Assembly (NCBI RefSeq): GCF_041146795.1 | Contig: NC_135177.1 | Span: forward strand, 24,556,060-24,620,059 | Reading direction: 5' to 3' | Length of the DNA: 64,000 bases | Origin: Maylandia zebra | Taxonomy: Eukaryota; Chordata; Actinopteri; Cichliformes; Cichlidae | In this document: one piece after another, positions 62,340 through 64,000 of the stretch | Layout of the letters: each line of letters opens with the position of its first letter | Numbering within the stretch: the stretch's first letter is position 1 | Notes under the pieces: generated by a model | Told to the model about the DNA's origin: nothing | What the model saw: only the letters and a program-made list of their open reading frames with translations | The model's database searches: none | Position numbers and translations under genes: made by a program

Positions 62340-63242
62340 TGAAGGGTATGGGGAACATTTTGTTGTTTCCAATGATTATGGACAGGTTCACAGGTGAGGT
62401 CAGGCAGTCTCTATGGTGGATGCTCCTTGCAGACGACATTGTGGCTTGTACTTAGAGTAGGTAGGAGGTAAAGTGATGGAGGCATAGTCTGAAGAGAAGA
62501 GGAATGTAAGTCAGCAGAAGCAAGACAGAATACGTGTGTGTGAGGGATCATAAAAGGAGTAGAGATAGTAAAGATTTAAATACCTGTGGCCAACCATTCA
62601 AAGCAACAGAGGGTACATAAGAGAGCTGAGATGGTTTGGTTTATTTGCAGAGGAGGGAGTGTGGATATATCACTGAGAAAATGTTGAATATCAAGCATCC
62701 AGGCAGGAGGATTCAGAATCAGAATACTGTATTAATTCCTAAGGAAATATCTTAAAGGAAAGAACCAAACCAGAGTGTAGGTTCAGATGTTGTTTAAGGA
62801 GGACATGCAGTATAGCTGTATAGCTGTATATCTCAGATTTCTGTAAAGTTATTTATTTCATATTCTGTATAGTTTTTCATATTTATATCCTGTTCATAGC
62901 CTGTACATAGCTTGTACTCACTACAGCCTGTACATACTTATAGTTATAGAATATTCACAACATACTTCATACCGTGTACATTATAACATACCATAATAGA
63001 CCAATTTCTGTAATATACTCACATATCTATATTATTGCTAATATATATTGTAATATATCTATATCACTAAAGCACTTCTGGATGGATGCAAACTGCATTT
63101 CGTTGCCCTGTACCTGTGCATGTGCAATGACAATAAAGTTGAATTCTATTCTATTCTATTCTAATAGAGGAGGATGCTAGGAGCTAGCAGATGATCCACT
63201 GTAGCGATCCCTAAAGGGAGCAGCCAAAATAAGAAGATAAAG
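62340..63242 (+). mobile_element. Decayed LINE 3' half, interrupted by a second repeat
   Basis: Fragments 'atggacaggttcacaggtga' (MDRFTGEVRQS), LLADDIVA (an ADD motif) and RAEMVWF recall a fish LINE reverse transcriptase C-terminus with many breaks. The matching 3' end, 'agatgatccactgtagcgat' then 'ccctaaagggagcagcc' and an A/G tail, resumes at 63166 after the insertion. Confidence 0.6.
62710..63165 (+). mobile_element. LINE/SINE-like element with (TTCTA)n tail nested in the LINE relic
   Basis: Starts 'ttcagaatcagaatactgta' and ends 'gcaatgacaataaagttgaa' plus about five 'ttcta' units. It splits the LINE relic, whose two halves fit together at its edges. Confidence 0.55.
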
Positions 63243-63559
63243 ATATCATGCTTGTCTTGAGTTTCCCTCTGAAATACATACATAGACTTTGGGAGATGTA
63301 GAGTAATATTAAAGAGAAAATAAATATTAGTAAAGGTTATTGAAGATAATAAACAGTTGAGGCCTTTTTTTCATATTTATGTTCCTAAGTTGAAAGCATG
63401 CTAACTGTTTTATTTGGCTTTGTGTTTAGCAGGAAGAAGCATTTCATCACTGACTGCTGTTCATGAGAACATTGACACTCGGTACAGTCCGCTAACATTT
63501 GCGTGGAGTATACCCAGTCGCCGCTAAGTGGTGCTCTCCTCTCTAATCCGCTGTAACAA
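63243..63559. other. Spacer upstream of the right-end promoter
   Basis: No exon or named repeat seen. GC content rises from about 63480. Confidence 0.4.
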
Positions 63560-63687
63560 ATCGTGATTGACAGCTGGCTTTGTCCCGCCTGCTTTGAGCG
63601 GCTGTCCAATCACGGATTACGTCACTTTGTTGTAGCGGAACTGAGCGCTCGAAAGGGAAACTGTCTGCCAGAAACCAACACAACAAG
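63560..63687 (+). promoter_or_regulatory. Probable promoter and first (untranslated) exon of the next gene
   Basis: Locally CpG-rich. CCAAT at 63606-63610 and a cAMP-response-type TTACGTCA at 63617-63624 precede 'gaaaccaacacaacaag' and donor GTAAAT at 63688. No TATA box, as in broadly expressed genes. The gene body lies beyond the window. 63688-64000 would be its first intron. Confidence 0.45.
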
Positions 63688-64000
63688 GTAAATTTTAACA
63701 CGCTAATCCGCGTTTTACCATTTTTGTTTTAATATTTCAATGCATATGTAGTTTATTGGCTATCTGAATACGATGGTGGCATGTTTGAAGTCAATATAAA
63801 GCCTTAAAATGGACTGAGGCCTGAAGTCAGCGGTTAGATGAAGCCTGTCGGCGGCTAATTAGCCGCTAGCAGCCGAGCTAGCATGACACATTGAGCTTGA
63901 ATAATAGGTAATGTTTACGTAAACAGTGAGCTTAAAGTCGGGCAGCTACCCAAAACTACAGTTATAATGTGTATCTTTAGCACTTTGTCTGACAGCTGAT

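Overview
The window is teleost fish genomic DNA, probably from a percomorph and possibly a cichlid. It has intron-bearing vertebrate immune genes with canonical GT/AG splice sites, AT-rich spacers, Tc1, hAT, Rex1 and RTE-type transposons, tRNA-derived SINEs with a 'gcgctatataa' tail, and long GT microsatellites. The species is inferred, not shown.

The best reading is a CD4 locus. Positions 1-28370 hold a tandem array of four CD4-2-like (CD4-related) genes, all on the + strand. Each complete copy has a 5' UTR exon, a signal-peptide exon, an Ig V-type D1 split over two exons, a C2-type D2 exon, a short stalk exon and a transmembrane exon. Copy 1 (13-179) is only its last exon. Copy 2 (4507-10581) is disrupted: its stalk exon ends in a stop codon and carries a young RTE-type LINE. 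Copy 3 (16205-18551) is open but short-tailed. Copy 4 (24611-27430) is intact and is the only one with a last exon carrying the CQC motif that in CD4 binds the kinase Lck. The spacers of copies 1-3 carry the same Tc1 relic at the same place, so the Tc1 insertion predates those duplications. Copy-specific nests of transposons were added later: solo LTR < hAT < small hAT-like element, and foldback element < Rex1 LINE < hAT MITE.

After about 14 kb without recognisable genes (28.4-42.2 kb; only SINEs, other repeats and a cluster of perfect palindromes), a complete four-Ig-domain CD4-1 gene runs from a non-coding first exon near 42.33 kb to a stop at 48946. Its tail also carries CQC. Two related C-type lectin genes follow in divergent (head-to-head) orientation. 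The minus-strand one (52570 to 49408) has a frameshift in its last exon. The plus-strand one (53916-60815) is an intact 276-residue type II receptor. The right end holds a decayed LINE with a nested repeat, and from about 63.56 kb a probable promoter and first exon of the next gene.

Functionally the window looks like a T-cell/myeloid receptor cluster: two kinds of CD4 coreceptor, presumed to bind MHC class II and signal through Lck when CxC is present, beside membrane lectins. The most interesting part is the diversification of the CD4-2 array into tailed, tailless and possibly secreted forms.
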